Positions 11,712 through 23,653 of a stretch of DNA of 64,000 nucleotides are shown in pieces. The DNA comes from Phragmites australis (Eukaryota > Streptophyta > Magnoliopsida > Poales > Poaceae): contig NC_084924.1 in NCBI RefSeq assembly GCF_958298935.1, positions 23,533,819-23,597,818 on the forward strand, written 5' to 3'. The notes beneath the pieces are model-generated. The model searched no databases and had not been told where the DNA came from. It saw only the letters and a list, made by a program, of their open reading frames with translations. Positions within the stretch are counted from its first letter, which is position 1; every line of letters begins with the position of its first letter. Made by a program: the position numbers and the translations under genes.

Positions 11712-12300
11712 TAAACAAGTCTTAGGAAGATAACCCACTGGATAGTCCGGTGCAGAAGAAGTTGAACTCACTAGAGCATCTCTACGAAAGGGGGAAAGAA
11801 GGCTGAAGACTTCACCGGATAGTCTGGTGCTCAGTAAGCTGTTGCACCATAGCTTTATCTGCAGAGAAGAGCAAAACTAAAGAAGCCACCAGATAGTCCG
11901 GTGTTAATAAAGAAGGTGCACACCAGAGTATTTTGTATCAGACGGAAGAATTTGAACTCACTAGAAGGCCTGGTGATAAACAGAAGATATACACAGGAGC
12001 AATTCTTGCAGATGGGGTTGCAAGTGTTGAAGATCGGAGAACAACGGACCGGATGGTCCGATGTCAAGAGGAAGCGCACTGGAGGCTTACACCGGAATAT
12101 TTTGCACAGAGAAGAAATGACGCGGTCTGGCTCAGGATAACTCACTGGATAGTCCGGTGATGGAGATGAAGTATATACCGCAGTGTTCGGTGTTCACAGA
12201 GGCTTTGAGTGGAAGTCCAACGACTAGTTCCGAGGATATACTCACTGGATGTTTTGGTGATTGTACTATTATTAACACTAGAACATCCGGTGATTACAGT
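11712..12300. promoter_or_regulatory. Repeated quasi-palindrome CACCGGATAGTCCGGTG in LTR U3
   Basis: Copies or near copies occur near 11733, 11814, 11888, 12047, 12142 and 12242, with a half copy near 12290. They precede the LTR TATA box, so they occupy the enhancer-like part of the LTR. No binding protein is known from the sequence alone. Confidence 0.65.
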
Positions 12301-12344
12301 AAAGTTGAGCCGTTGGGGCAACGACTAATTGGTGGGTTTGAGGC

Positions 12345-12352
12345 TATAAATA
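12345..12352 (+). promoter_or_regulatory. LTR TATA box
   Basis: GGCTATAAATACCCAGCC in the middle of the LTR fits a core promoter and plus orientation. Confidence 0.6.
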
Positions 12353-13098
12353 CCCAGCCACTTGGCCATTTGATGGGGCTGGAGTCTAGAGAAACACAAA
12401 GACACTTGAGAAGACATCCAAGCCACCAAAGTGCTTAAAGTGATCATCCAAAGCCATTAAGCACAAGATTAGTGAGTGATTAGTACTTATAGGCCAAAAG
12501 GAGTGATCCTAGCTTGTACCAAGTGGTACACCTACGCCTTGGAGTCTTGGTGACTCACCGACAACTTGAGTCAGAGTTGCTCAAGCTTGTTGACACTCCG
12601 ATTTTGTGTGGAGTAGTATCAAGACATGTACAGGGACATGGAGACCCTTGCCTTGATGGCTCAAGCTCCGAAGCCATCATGTTGGCAAGTGACTGTAAGA
12701 GAGGCTTGTGGTGAGGCCTTGCCTTGGTGGCTTGGTGGCTTATCTGGCTTGAGCCCTTGGTGGCTTAAGATTCATGACCGGGTGCCATCCGGGAGCATAT
12801 CCTTGGTGGAGCTCCTATGTAGAATAGGGGTGATATTTATACCATTGATACCACGGGATAAAAATCCCTTATGCAGAGTTTTCTCTCTCTACTTTATTTA
12901 CATTTCCACATTTACATTCTTGCAATTTACCTTCCTAGACAGGTTGCAATCTCCTTTGAACGGTAGAGTAGACACACTAGACAAACCTAGAGCACATCTA
13001 GATAGAAATTGATATATGTTTATCATATAGTTTTTGGAGCCGAATAGATTCTAAGTGTCCTAATTCACCTCTCTCTTAGGACGTCACCGATCCTCACA

Positions 13099-13995
13099 AA
13101 GTGGCAGTGGGTGAAGGCCATCTGTGGCGCCACCAGAGGCGTAGTACGGGAGGCAATTAGGGTTAGGCTCCGCCGGCCCCTCCCTAATTTTATATCCAGC
13201 CGAATGGGCTGCGCTCAGCATAATGGGTCAACTAGGCCAAAATGGGTCGTGACGCATCCACTGAGTTGGCACCACGAATTTTAAAGAAAAACACTTCTGG
13301 TTTCATATAATTGCGTGACAGATTCAAAATAGTACAAAAAAACTCTAGTTTTTTATGTTTTACTCCTCAGGCTATATGTATATTGTGTTTTGCTGCATTT
13401 ACCTCATGTAAATATGCATTTTGGACCCTTCGGTCATCAGGAATTTAATGGTGATGTGTATTTTCTGCAATTACTACGTATTACCTCAGTAATACTCAAT
13501 ATTTCAATATAATTGCAATTCAATATACATTTTTCTTTTGCTTTCTTGTACTACTTTATTTTCATTTTCTTCTACAATTTAATTTTTTATTTAAGCCTTC
13601 GCTTAAATAATTTATAGAAATTTATGCAAAATTTCCGTGATTGCTTTTTCATAGAATATTGGCACAACACAAGGTAGTAGAGCCTATAACATTGGCTACA
13701 ACTGTGGCGTCGTCCACCTTAATTGGATGGAGTCCATGTTATAGCAATGAGCTACTCACCTACTGTTGCGAGGTCTACACCATAAGGTGATTACTGTCAA
13801 CATGTTTCCTAATATTTCACATGTACAGAGCCTATGTACTTGGCAGTGACTACGTGTCACCTACTTCCTTAGAAGTAGAGTTCAATACATTAGCAGCGAA
13901 TATTTTGCCTGTCATGAAAATCTACACCAATGATTATTCAATATTCATATTGACTCATAGAAAATTAATTAAATTCATGGTATTTCGTGTGGAAC
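13099..13995 (+). other. Unassigned sequence, probable LTR/leader of the next copia element
   Basis: AT-rich with no supported gene. It directly precedes the gag start at 13996, so it probably holds the LTR or leader of that element, but no terminal repeat partner or primer-binding site was identified. Confidence 0.35.
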
Positions 13996-15705
13996 ATGGC
14001 TCATATAATCAACAAAGAGTTTCAAGAACTCATGTTAGATGATAGCAACTATCTAACTTGGGCTATGGATGTTAAAATTTATATGACATCCTGAGGTATT
14101 ATTTTAGCAATAAATGAACCCATATCTGATGCCCCCGAGGTACTTGTAACAACCAAATATGGAGCCTTATATTTTTTAATGCATCACCTCTATCCGGATC
14201 TAAAAAATGAGTACATTATGGAAGAAGAACCATATGCTCTTTGGGAATCTCAAAGAATGATATGATCAGCAAAAGGTTGTTATTCTGCCTGACTTCCTGA
14301 ATGGTCACTCATTTGTTTTTAGGACTTTAAATCCATGGAAGATTATAACTCAATTGTTCATAAGATCTACTCCAAAGTGCACTTTTGTGATCAACCCATC
14401 TCGAACGAGGATATGGTCGAAAAGACTTTGTCTACTTTCCTGCCAACAAATAGGGTATTGCAACATCAATACCGTACTCAAAAGTACACTAAGTATTCTG
14501 AATTGATTTATACATTATTCTAGGCAAAAAAATATGATGAATTTCGAATGAAGAATCATTAACAACGCCCAACGGGTGCAGATCCACTGCTTGAAGTGCA
14601 TTACAATATTAAAAAAAAGCACCAAAATAAGTTTAAAGGAAAGTGGAAGCAAAATGAGAATAAGCAGATGTTCCATGGATTCAACAAGGGTAAAGGCAAG
14701 TTCACGAAATAAAACCACAATGACAATTCTCAAGTTTGTCAAAGGTGTGGTTGGATGAATCATTATACTAAGAAATGCCAAACGCCTAAACATTTGGTTG
14801 ATTTATACTTCAAATTTGTTGGAAAAGGGAAACAAGTTCAAAGGGACAAGTTTGAAGATCACTTCAACAATCAACCTAGTGACAATATGGAAGCAAGTTG
14901 TTCTCAAGATGTTCTTCAAGAACACAATGACAGCATGATCTAGCAGAAGCAAGATGACTTCCTGGTTGCAGACGACATGCTTGTGGAATATAATTCTCAA
15001 GACATGTATGGAGACATTAATTAGTTTCTCTATAAATCCCCAAAGAATGTTATCAACCACTTTATGTACTACTACATGTTGTATTTCCCATTTTTTATTA
15101 TGTAAAATATTGTATCACGTATTGATACTCAATAATATTGATATATATTCTATATATGAGTTAACTTTGATTTACTCTATATAGATGTTTACGAAAAACA
15201 ATCAGATGAAGGAGGAAATATGTTTAGCAAAAAGTGTACCACTAATATATAATCAAGGGAGACTAAATATTTCCATACTCTTAAAAAGATGCAAGGAAAT
15301 ATTATAACTATTGTAGGATGTGATGCTTTGATTATCGTTTCCAGTAGAGCCATAACCATTCTCCCAATAGATACTCAAATAGTTATCGAGGATGGAGTCT
15401 TGCATCCTAATTCTACACATACTCTATTAAGTTACAAATGTATCCATCAAAATAGTTTCCACAAATAAACTCATATTGACAACAAAGATGAATATATCTT
15501 CATCACCAAGAATAACGGATATCACAAGCAAGCGCTTGAGAAAATTCCTTAATTTTCATCTGAACTATATTATACATACATTGATCTCGTATCACATGTT
15601 GCATTCAAGATAATTTTTAAGAATCTTGATAAATTCAAGATTTGGCACAATTGCTTTGGTCATCCAGCTTTAGGCATGATAAGAAAAATTATCAGCAATT
15701 CTATT
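13996..15705 (+). pseudogene. Ty1/copia gag and protease (broken, pol truncated)
   Basis: ATG at 13996 opens MAHIINKEFQELMLDDSNYL, a gag start typical of a plant copia group, with a stop after about 32 codons and later frameshifts. Continuing pieces include FLMHHLYPDLKNEYIMEEE, VEKTLSTFLPTNRVLQHQY (14335-14523) and a CCHC knuckle CQRCGWMNHYTKKC near 14737, then TPKHLVDLY. From about 15181 a protease-like stretch and, near 15640, a GAG-pre-integrase block (WHNCFGHPALGMIRKIISNS) follow. Gag would package element RNA. The sequence ends abruptly at about 15705 against an oppositely oriented copia element; integrase and RT are lost. Confidence 0.75.
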
Positions 15706-17480
15706 GGTCCTATCTTTTTCTTAAAAACTCATTTACACTCAATAGTTTTAACACCATTGTGTGGATCAATGAAGTTCCAAACTTGATTATCATGAATGGA
15801 TTCTATCTCGAATCTCATGGCTCTAAGCCATCTCTCAGAGCCCGATCCCACCATTGCTTCCAAGTAGGTCTTAGGTTCATCATTGTCCAACAAAATATGT
15901 TGTGCTACTCTTTGGTTAGGAACACAAACCTCTCAGGTGCATGACTGGCCATTTTCGACCGATGTGGGGCTGGTGTCTCCATAATGGGTTCATCAACATT
16001 TTGCATATCCAGTTGTGGTATAGTAGGAGCTGAAACGTTTTTTGATGGTTCCCGAATCTCTTCGAGTTGTATCGTGCTCCCACTAACGTTCCTTGAGAGA
16101 AACTCTTTCTCCAGGAAAATACCATTCCGGGTGACAAACACTTTGCCTTTTTCCCGGTTATAGAAATAATATCTTTTGGATTCCACAGGATACCCCACAA
16201 AGAAGCACTTATCTGATTTGAGAGTAAGCTTATCAGACATCAAACATTTTACATAGGCCTCACAACCCCAGATCTTAAGGAAAGACAACCAAAGACGCTT
16301 TCCGGTCCATATCTCATATGGTGTCTTCTCTACAGCTTTAGATGGAACCCTATTTAAAGTGAACACAACAGTTTCTAGAGCGTATCCCCAGAAGGATAAT
16401 GACAGATCATATTAGCTCATCATAGACCAGACCATGTCAAACAAAGTTCAGTTCCTCCGTTCGGACATCCCATTCCATTGAGGCATACCTGGCGGAGTCA
16501 ATTGTGGAACAATTCGACATTGCTTTAGATAATTACCAAATTAATGGCTAAAATATTCATCTCCACGATTTGATCACAAAAATTTAGTTGTCTTGCCAAG
16601 CAATATTGTAGTTCATTATGAAACTCTTTGAACTTTTTGAAGGATTCAAACTTGTGCCTCATTAGGTAGATGTAATTATATCTACTAAAGTCATCGGTAA
16701 AAGTAATGAAGTACAAAAAACCACCTCTGGCTATAGAACTCATTAGTCCATATACATCTTTATGTACAAGGGCCAACAATTCATTTGCCCTCTCACTTTG
16801 ACCAATGAAAGGCACCTTAGTCATCTTGCCAAGTAAACAAGATTCGCATGTATCAAATGATTCAAAATCAAATGAAGTGAGCAGACCATCTTAATGGAGC
16901 CTCTTGATGCGCTCCTCATTTATATAACCTAAGCGACAATGCCAAATAAAAGGTTAATTCAAATCATTAAGCCAAGGTTTCTTCACATTAATGTTATAGA
17001 TAGGGACATCCTCAAGGCATAAAATATATAATCCATTCACCAATGGACAAATACCATAGAGCATACCATTCAAATAAATCAAATAACACTTGTTCTTTAT
17101 TATGAACTCATAACCATCTTCTTCTAGACATGAAGAAGAGATAATATTTTTTCCCAAGGCATAAATGTAATAACAATTATTTAATTCCAAAACTAATCCT
17201 GAGGGTAGCGATAAGGAATAAACAACGATGACCAACATGGCAACTTTGCACCACTGCCGATGCGAGCATCTATCTTGCCTCTTGCACATTTCCTAGTCCT
17301 TTTTAGTCCCTACAATGATTTGCAAGTATGAATCATCGATCCAGTATTGAATACCCATGAGTCATTAGGACAAGTAGCGATATTAACTTCTATTACATTT
17401 ATACCTGAAGCAGAAATCTCACTTCCCTTATTCGTTTTGAGTTCTTCCATGTACATCTTGCAGTTCTACTGCTAATGGCC
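15706..17480 (-). pseudogene. Copia pol: protease, integrase and start of RT (broken)
   Basis: Reading right to left: a protease whose active site reads WVFNTGS near 17350 where Asp-Thr-Gly is expected (Asp to Asn); a GAG-pre-integrase region (17289-16954); the integrase core (16824-16525) with HKDVYG and ITFTDDFSR; and the integrase C-terminus to RT linker (16366-15905) with TPYEIWTGKR, IWGCEAYVK and the CFFVGYP box. RT begins and is cut at a block corresponding to the conserved WVFKKK motif at about 15708. Stops and frameshifts separate the pieces, so no functional enzyme is made. Confidence 0.8.
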
Positions 17481-17528
17481 AGCCTTGGACTTTCCATTAG
17501 GCTTAGACTTTGAGCTCGAGATCTCATC

Positions 17529-18190
17529 TTAAGTTTTAGCCTTGGTCTTGCGCTTTCTCTTTTTGCTATCCTTCAGAATCATCATCACATGATTAGAGCA
17601 TTTCTTAATGCTTTCTTCGGCTGTCTTAAGCATCACATGCAATTCATCCATGCTCTTCTCCATGCTATTCATATGAAAATTCAAAATAAACAGCTCAAAG
17701 CTCACAGGGAGCGACTGGAAAATTGCATCAGTAGCCAACTCAGGGCTAAGGGGAAAACCAAGCTTTTCCAGACTCTCAATGTAACCAATCATCTTGATCG
17801 TATGACGACTGACTGGATTGCCTTCTGTCAACCCGAATGCAAACAAGAACTTGGAGGTATTGAACCTCTCAGCCCTAGCTTGGTTCTCAAACATGCCTCA
17901 GAGTCTCACAATCATATCTTGAAGCTCAGAGGACATAGTGGCAAGCATAAGACAACTAACATCAAGTGAATCATTAGTGTGCTTCTTGTAAGCCCTCCGA
18001 TCAGTGGCAGAGGCATTATCAGCTGGTTCATCAGGATAGGAAACCTCTAGAACATACTCATTTTTCTCTTGTTTGAGAACAATTCTCAGATTTCTATACC
18101 AATCAATAAAGTTTATTCCAAAAAGCTTTTCTTTTTCAAGAATTGAATGTAAATTAAAACTAGAATCGACGTTAACAACAGGTGCTATGA
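17529..18190 (-). pseudogene. Copia gag (one internal stop)
   Basis: The minus frame starts around 18190 (FNLHSILEKEKLFGINFIDW), passes one stop just before 17894, and continues MFENQARAERFN...MIGYIESLEKLGFPLS...DAIFQSLPVSFELFI to a Lys/Arg-rich end at 17529. This is the standard order of a UBN2/Retrotran-gag type copia gag. A CCHC knuckle is not clearly preserved downstream. Nearly intact apart from the stop. Confidence 0.75.
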
Positions 18191-19576
18191 TCTACAATAG
18201 AAATAAACATGCAAAGTTTAGCACTATGTTTATGTAAATCTTTCATTAAATAGTTTAACAAAATATGCTCCCATTATATGTTTTAAAATTGTCTCCCTCT
18301 AACGACATATAGTGGGTCAAGATCCATATTCAACTAATTTCTACTGAGCTTTGGCATCACTGCTAGAAATCTAGTGACATAGGTAAGCAACAATTTGCTA
18401 ATCACATCCCTATGTGACTCTTGTTTGTTGGGTGGCATCGAATGCACTGGCGCCCAACTCCATACCCCAAAACCCAAAACCGTTTGGATAACTTTGTCAA
18501 GTAAACCAACACTATGCGTGTAGATGTCCGACATCCATCCTATCTAGTTAAGATAAATAATGGCACCCTACTTTGGCAGACCTACCAACACAAGGATCAA
18601 AACCTATATAGGTGTCGCTATTGGAAGGGCATCAATTATGCTTAATTTTTCCTGAGGGAAGCTATTATATTCATGTAAACATATCCATCTCATAGAAAAT
18701 ATGAATAAAATAGGATGATAGCAACATAGATAAACATCACAGAAAATCATATTAACTGTGACATAGTATGGTCCTTTAACATGGTGATCTCCATCACCAC
18801 GGTCCCTATCCTTCGGGTCACCATGCTTCAAGTCTCCATACTCATGTACTAGTATACTACACCTAATAGCACTAGATGAATTATATGAAAAAATGAAGCA
18901 TCACAAGGCAGCATGTAGGTAGTTATACAATAACATGACAGCTTTTGGCTACAATTAACCATGACACGTTGGCCATGAAAATTACATACATGCATCATAT
19001 ACATATAAAGACCATACCAGTCATAACATTCTCTACAAAAATAAGTTAAGCATAGAATCGAATTCTAATGTCGTGATGTGAACATATTATTATAACAATC
19101 TATGCGTGTACGTTACGTAATGGTGGTCCCACTAGCCGGTTAGTGAGGGGGGTCGAGGGGAAATCGCTATGAAAATCTCAATGGATTGATCATATCAAGC
19201 TGATTCCAAATGATTCACAATGCCTCAAATTCCATTGGATCAATCGTATTGATCATCAGGTGAGGTTTCCTAAAAACGATGACAACACACATAACTTCGA
19301 TCTGCTGTTCATCCAACCATGCAGCAGTGCGCACTATTAGCCCTGATGGTGATTCCAATCAGTAGGGACAAGTTGCACGCTTGATCAAGTGGGAAAGTGA
19401 GCTAACCTTTTGGTCATATGGTTCCATCAATTCACACCTCATCCGACCCCATTCACAACAAACCATACATCAACCGATCCATCATATGAACAGATCATAA
19501 GAACAATAATAGATCAAATCTATTACTACAACATATCATCTATATATGACCAATCCAGATAAAAACTACGTATGTA
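18191..19576 (-). other. 5' leader of the copia element
   Basis: About 1.4 kb between primer-binding site and gag with no recognisable gene. No second element boundary was found in it. Confidence 0.45.
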
Positions 19577-19590
19577 GGCTCTGATACCAC
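19577..19590 (-). other. Primer-binding site (initiator Met tRNA)
   Basis: The minus strand reads TGGTATCAGAGCC directly after the LTR end CCCTTACA, the classic plant copia primer site. Confidence 0.85.
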
Positions 19591-20657
19591 TGTAAGGGAA
19601 CACGTAGGATACGCTAGACTAAACCAAAAAGTTCTACCGCATTCACCTAGAAATCCATGCTAGTAGGAGATCATAGATTGTTACCACTAGATGCACAGCG
19701 CAGTGAAAGAATAGTTGGATTAGACCGATCCAACAACGTGCACATCATGTTCCTCAACCAGCTCCTCGATTAGCTCCATGACCAGTGCCGCGCAGGTGGT
19801 CATGTTCCTCGACTAGTTCTTCGACCAGCTCTAAGAAGGTGCGTCGAGTTCTTGACCAGTTCCGAATGGTCACGTCGTGTTCGTCATCCAGTTTCGAGTA
19901 GTTATGTCAACCAGTCGAACAGGTCCTTGACCAGCTGAGTAGTAATGTTGCAATCTTTACATCAAGAAGATCAATGTCGCAATACTAGCAGTGCCTCTAT
20001 GGTATCCACATGTACTAGGTAGGATCACCGTCCGCTGGTGTGCTAGCACCGCATGCATTGCTACACTTTTTGGGACATCGTGTGAAGGGTTGTGGCTAGG
20101 GTTTTGGAGTGGCTCAGCCTTGCCTCATCCCATGCCTCACTTTATATCGAGTCTCTAATGGGCTCCCACGTTAGAAGCCTTTTAGGACTCTAACTCCTCA
20201 TGGATCATAATCCAATCAAACCCATATATGAATCTAATCCGTATGTTTTGTTCCAACCCATTAAATGTGTGACCCATTATGTTCATGTACAAACGGCTAC
20301 TACTCTAAAACCCTTTGCGAACTGAAATCAACAGCGGTCCCTAGCAGGACATATTGACTTCTGAATATGCACCGATCCCTAGCAAGATCATATCGGCTGA
20401 ACCATGACATACATATGCACCGATCCCTTTGTCTCATGATATCAATCAAGCTTAAGGCAAGATAAATGCCACCCTTAGGATAGCTCGACCATTCACTCGA
20501 TCAAGTAGTGGACTCATCGTGATTAACTCTTTAATCATATATTGGCATGGCCAGGCACTTTCTCAATCCAACTACCTCAAGGGGCCCAGAGACATCTCTC
20601 TCATTATCAAGGAGGGGCAAATTCCATCTTGATCGCTCACACCCCATGAACTTTACA
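19591..20657 (-). repeat. 5' LTR of the copia element
   Basis: On the minus strand it starts TGTAAAGTTCATGGGG and ends GTGTTCCCTTACA, 1067 bp with TG...CA. A TATA box (GATATAAAG, plus positions 20141-20149) lies inside in the minus direction. Confidence 0.8.
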
Positions 20658-22617
20658 AAAGGTTACAACCCATACTGTATATTATAAACCTGGCCGAGAG
20701 GCTAACAAAACACAGCAGAAAGCAAAAGCCCAAGCCACAAGGAGCTTAGGGTGCGGACGCGACATCTAAGACTATTCTTCATCCTCGCCTTCACCTCTGG
20801 CGAAATCGGCATCGACTTCCTCATTTGAATGACAGCAAGAATGAGTGCGGAAGGTACTCAGCAAGCCCTATACTACTTCAAGGTGTTGATAGATGCATAA
20901 AGGGAGTAATTCAAGGATAAGGCTTTACGTTTTAGTTTTAAGTATGAAGTAGTTTATGCAAGTGTCCAATTGTATCATCTAGGATTGACTTAAAAATAGT
21001 TTAAACAGTTCAAAACTAGGTAACAAGCTATATCTATGGGTTTTTGGTCCTGGGAGGGGCTACACCTCACTCCGCAGTACCTTTCATCACATCTGGTGTA
21101 CCTCTAGTACCACACAGATCCTGGTGGATTTAGCCAGCAACCTCATCACACGGACATCTATTCCACACACTCACTCATCAAGACACACGCACCTAGAGTC
21201 TAGTTAATGCGATTGCTGCTTTCACATGTCCATGACCATGGACACAGCTACTCAAATATGTTTACACTATGCAAAGGTTGTACAACTTTACCCATGCGAT
21301 ATGAGCAGCCTCCAACCATTGCAAGAGGAGGAGCGAATCATACAGAGACACTCTAATCACCTTTCCTATCAGGCTTTTCTACGAGATTTACCCCCAAGCG
21401 CTAGAGTCCATGTACAAAAGGCTAGTCCCCTTTTAAGTCTAGGCCGGTACTAGCATCCTCCAAACAAAGGGACAAATGGTCACTTGACTGCTCACTGCTC
21501 CTAGCCTCCTATTATGATGCCCAACCTTAGTCGGTGAAAGAGAAGTCAAGTCCTGCCCATTCAGGACGCAGGGTTGCACGAGGTGGCTAGGGTAAACAGC
21601 GCAATGACTCGGTCCTTAAGCGGCCAGGACAGGTATCTTCTGGCAAAGAATATCACATAGGTGACTCAAGCTCGTAGGAGCATCCTTATCCAGAGTACTA
21701 CTCCCCCTGCCCCAGCTAAAACAGTTTTCCCCCATTTTTACAAATCACCCTCCACATCCCACACGACATCAAGGATTTCACAACCATCATGGAATTCACA
21801 GCCATCAAGGATTCATGGTATTTGAGTTATCATTGATAACAGTAAATCTTGTCTCCGAAGAGAGGTGTTTTAAAAGCAACATCTCCGAGAAGATGTATTC
21901 AATCCTAAGCATGCTAGATATAAAGACGTCGTCTATCATTAATATAGATAACAACAGGTAATCCTAGGGTGAACTCATCTGTCATTAATATAGATAACCG
22001 GCGATGAGCAATTCGACAAAGCCACACCGGTGAACTCATTGGGAACGAACTGCCACTGGGGTTCCACGGCGGGAAGCTAATGTCGAGCATCTACGTGTGA
22101 TAGGGAACTTGGCTAGGGGCACATTGATGGCAGTCGGAGGAGACAGCGGCCAAAGGGTGATCGGAGGAGACGAAAGTGGTGCAAGAAAAATGGGCAGCGC
22201 CCCCTAGTCTATGTGCGATTGCCTTGCAAGAAAAAGGAGCCTAAAGCTCCCTGGACTACACAGCACAATGGCCGGACAACAAGCAGAGGCATAAGCATAC
22301 TGGCGATGAGAGATTTCACATTGGTGGAGCAAGGACACGGGTAGCACGAGGCTATGCGCTAAAGAGATCACTAGGGCAATGACATGCTAGCTCAGAGGCT
22401 TGCGCGAGGGGGCGGGAAGCTCACCAAGCTTGAAAATGGCAAGAAGCTAGATGATGGGCGGTGATGCGATGGAGCTTCTGGTCAATGGAGAGCGGCAAAG
22501 GGTCAATAGCATCCTCTGGGTGCTTCTTGGCAGCTCGTGGGGGTAGAACATCAACGGCAAGGTCACAGTAGTGGAAATGGTGATGGAGCCGGCCCTGTGG
22601 TGGTAGCAGAATGGGGA

Positions 22618-22645
22618 AACACACACACACACACACACACACACA
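22618..22645. repeat. (AC)n microsatellite
   Basis: About 13-14 uninterrupted AC units inside the 3' LTR, absent from the other LTR copy. Confidence 0.95.
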
Positions 22646-22657
22646 AAGGCCGAGTAG

Positions 22658-22670
22658 CTCTATTTATAGA
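22658..22670 (-). promoter_or_regulatory. LTR TATA box
   Basis: The minus strand reads CTCTATAAATAGAGC. The homologous block is deleted from the 5' LTR at about 38575. Confidence 0.6.
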
Positions 22671-23653
22671 GGGAGGCAGAGCAGTGAGGCGGTGTGGAGC
22701 ATGACGTCATGCTGTCGTTGGTAGTAGCGTGGCAGTGAGGTAGCGGAGCGATGCCCACCATTTTTCCTGTAGCATGGGCACGCTGCACCATCCACGCACG
22801 TGCATGGGCGCAGAAGTCATGCAGCATAGAGGCATGGGTGACGTGAGCATGGCTGAAGAGAGAAGAGAGAGTGCGAGGGAGTGAGGGGTGTTCCGGTGAT
22901 ATTTCTCGGAGGGGCGCGGCTATTGCGGTGGCGAGTGGCACGACACACACTGGAGGAGGAAGGAGAGAGCATGGGTGACCGAGTGGTAGATGGCTGACAC
23001 GCGGATGGCCACACTTGCATGGGCATGGGTGAGCGCACGTGTGTGCTGGGCTGACAATGCGATGGCAGCCCAGGCATGAGACAAGGAAAGGGAGAGAGAA
23101 GCTGGGCTGGCTGGGCCACGCAAGGGAGAAAAGAGGGGGATGGGAGGACAGCCGGGCGACTTAGCACGGGCTGAACAGAGAAGGGGGGGGGGGATGAGAG
23201 ATTCAACGCAGGAGGAAAAGAAAAAGAAAAGGAGTTTGGGGGTTTAAATTCAAATGGAGGTAATTGAATTTAGATTTGGAATTAGGTTTTGGGTTTGGTA
23301 TAATATCTATGGAGACATTTGAACTGTAATTTGTATTTGGATCTTGAGACTTTGAAGATGATATGAATTCAAATTAGATTTGAGCTGAAGGAATCTAGGA
23401 ACAAATTTGAAATTGAGAGATATTCAATTTCAATCTCCACATAAGAACCACAAAAACCATAAACTAAGTCACATGAACCAATTTAATGGAGGGATTATTT
23501 TGGAAACAATTTTAGTGCATTTTGGTATACGCACTGGTATATATACATTCATATACATACCTCCTTGATTTTAGTTACCCTAATCAATCTAAAAAAGTTT
23601 TAATTTGGAGCAAAATTTGTAATTAATTAACATGTTAAACTCAGGATGTAACA

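Larger units (their letters stand above)
11056..13098 (+). mobile_element. Ty1/copia SIRE/Maximus-like element, 3' end and LTR
   Basis: A short internal 3' stretch (to 11576) ends in the purine tract AAAGGGAGAGAT, followed by an LTR from 11577 (TGTAGTGAAAATGACC) to about 13098 (GATCCTCACA), 1522 bp. Phrases such as GTTGACAAAGAGGGAGAAG upstream and the LTR layout resemble SIRE/Maximus elements of grasses. No pol is present. The 3' LTR edge is less certain because the following sequence does not show a clear primer-binding site. Confidence 0.6.
15706..20657 (-). mobile_element. Ty1/copia element, minus strand, truncated inside RT
   Basis: A 5' LTR (19591-20657), primer-binding site, leader, gag, protease, integrase and the first part of RT lie on the minus strand in copia order. 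The left end is lost at about 15706. There is no left LTR, so no target duplication can be scored. The right edge abuts the LTR of the chromovirus at 20658. Confidence 0.8.
20658..23653 (-). repeat. 3' LTR of the chromovirus
   Basis: Homologous to 35737-39513 through most of its length, starting at a shared block near 20662 (ACTGTATATTA) and ending AACATGTTAAACTCAGGATGTAACA. It lacks about 100 bp at the copia side and about 800 bp internally relative to the other copy. It retains a TATA box and an (AC)n run that the other copy lacks. Confidence 0.85.

Noticed and set aside
12626..13012. 128-codon plus frame in the SIRE-like LTR
   Set aside because: Inside the R/U5 part of the LTR, downstream of the TATA box, with no protein features.
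22447..23206. Minus frames of 65-129 codons in the chromovirus LTR, including one reading as MCVCVCVC
   Set aside because: Products of the AC microsatellite and GC-rich LTR sequence; no similarity to proteins and not kept in the other LTR.
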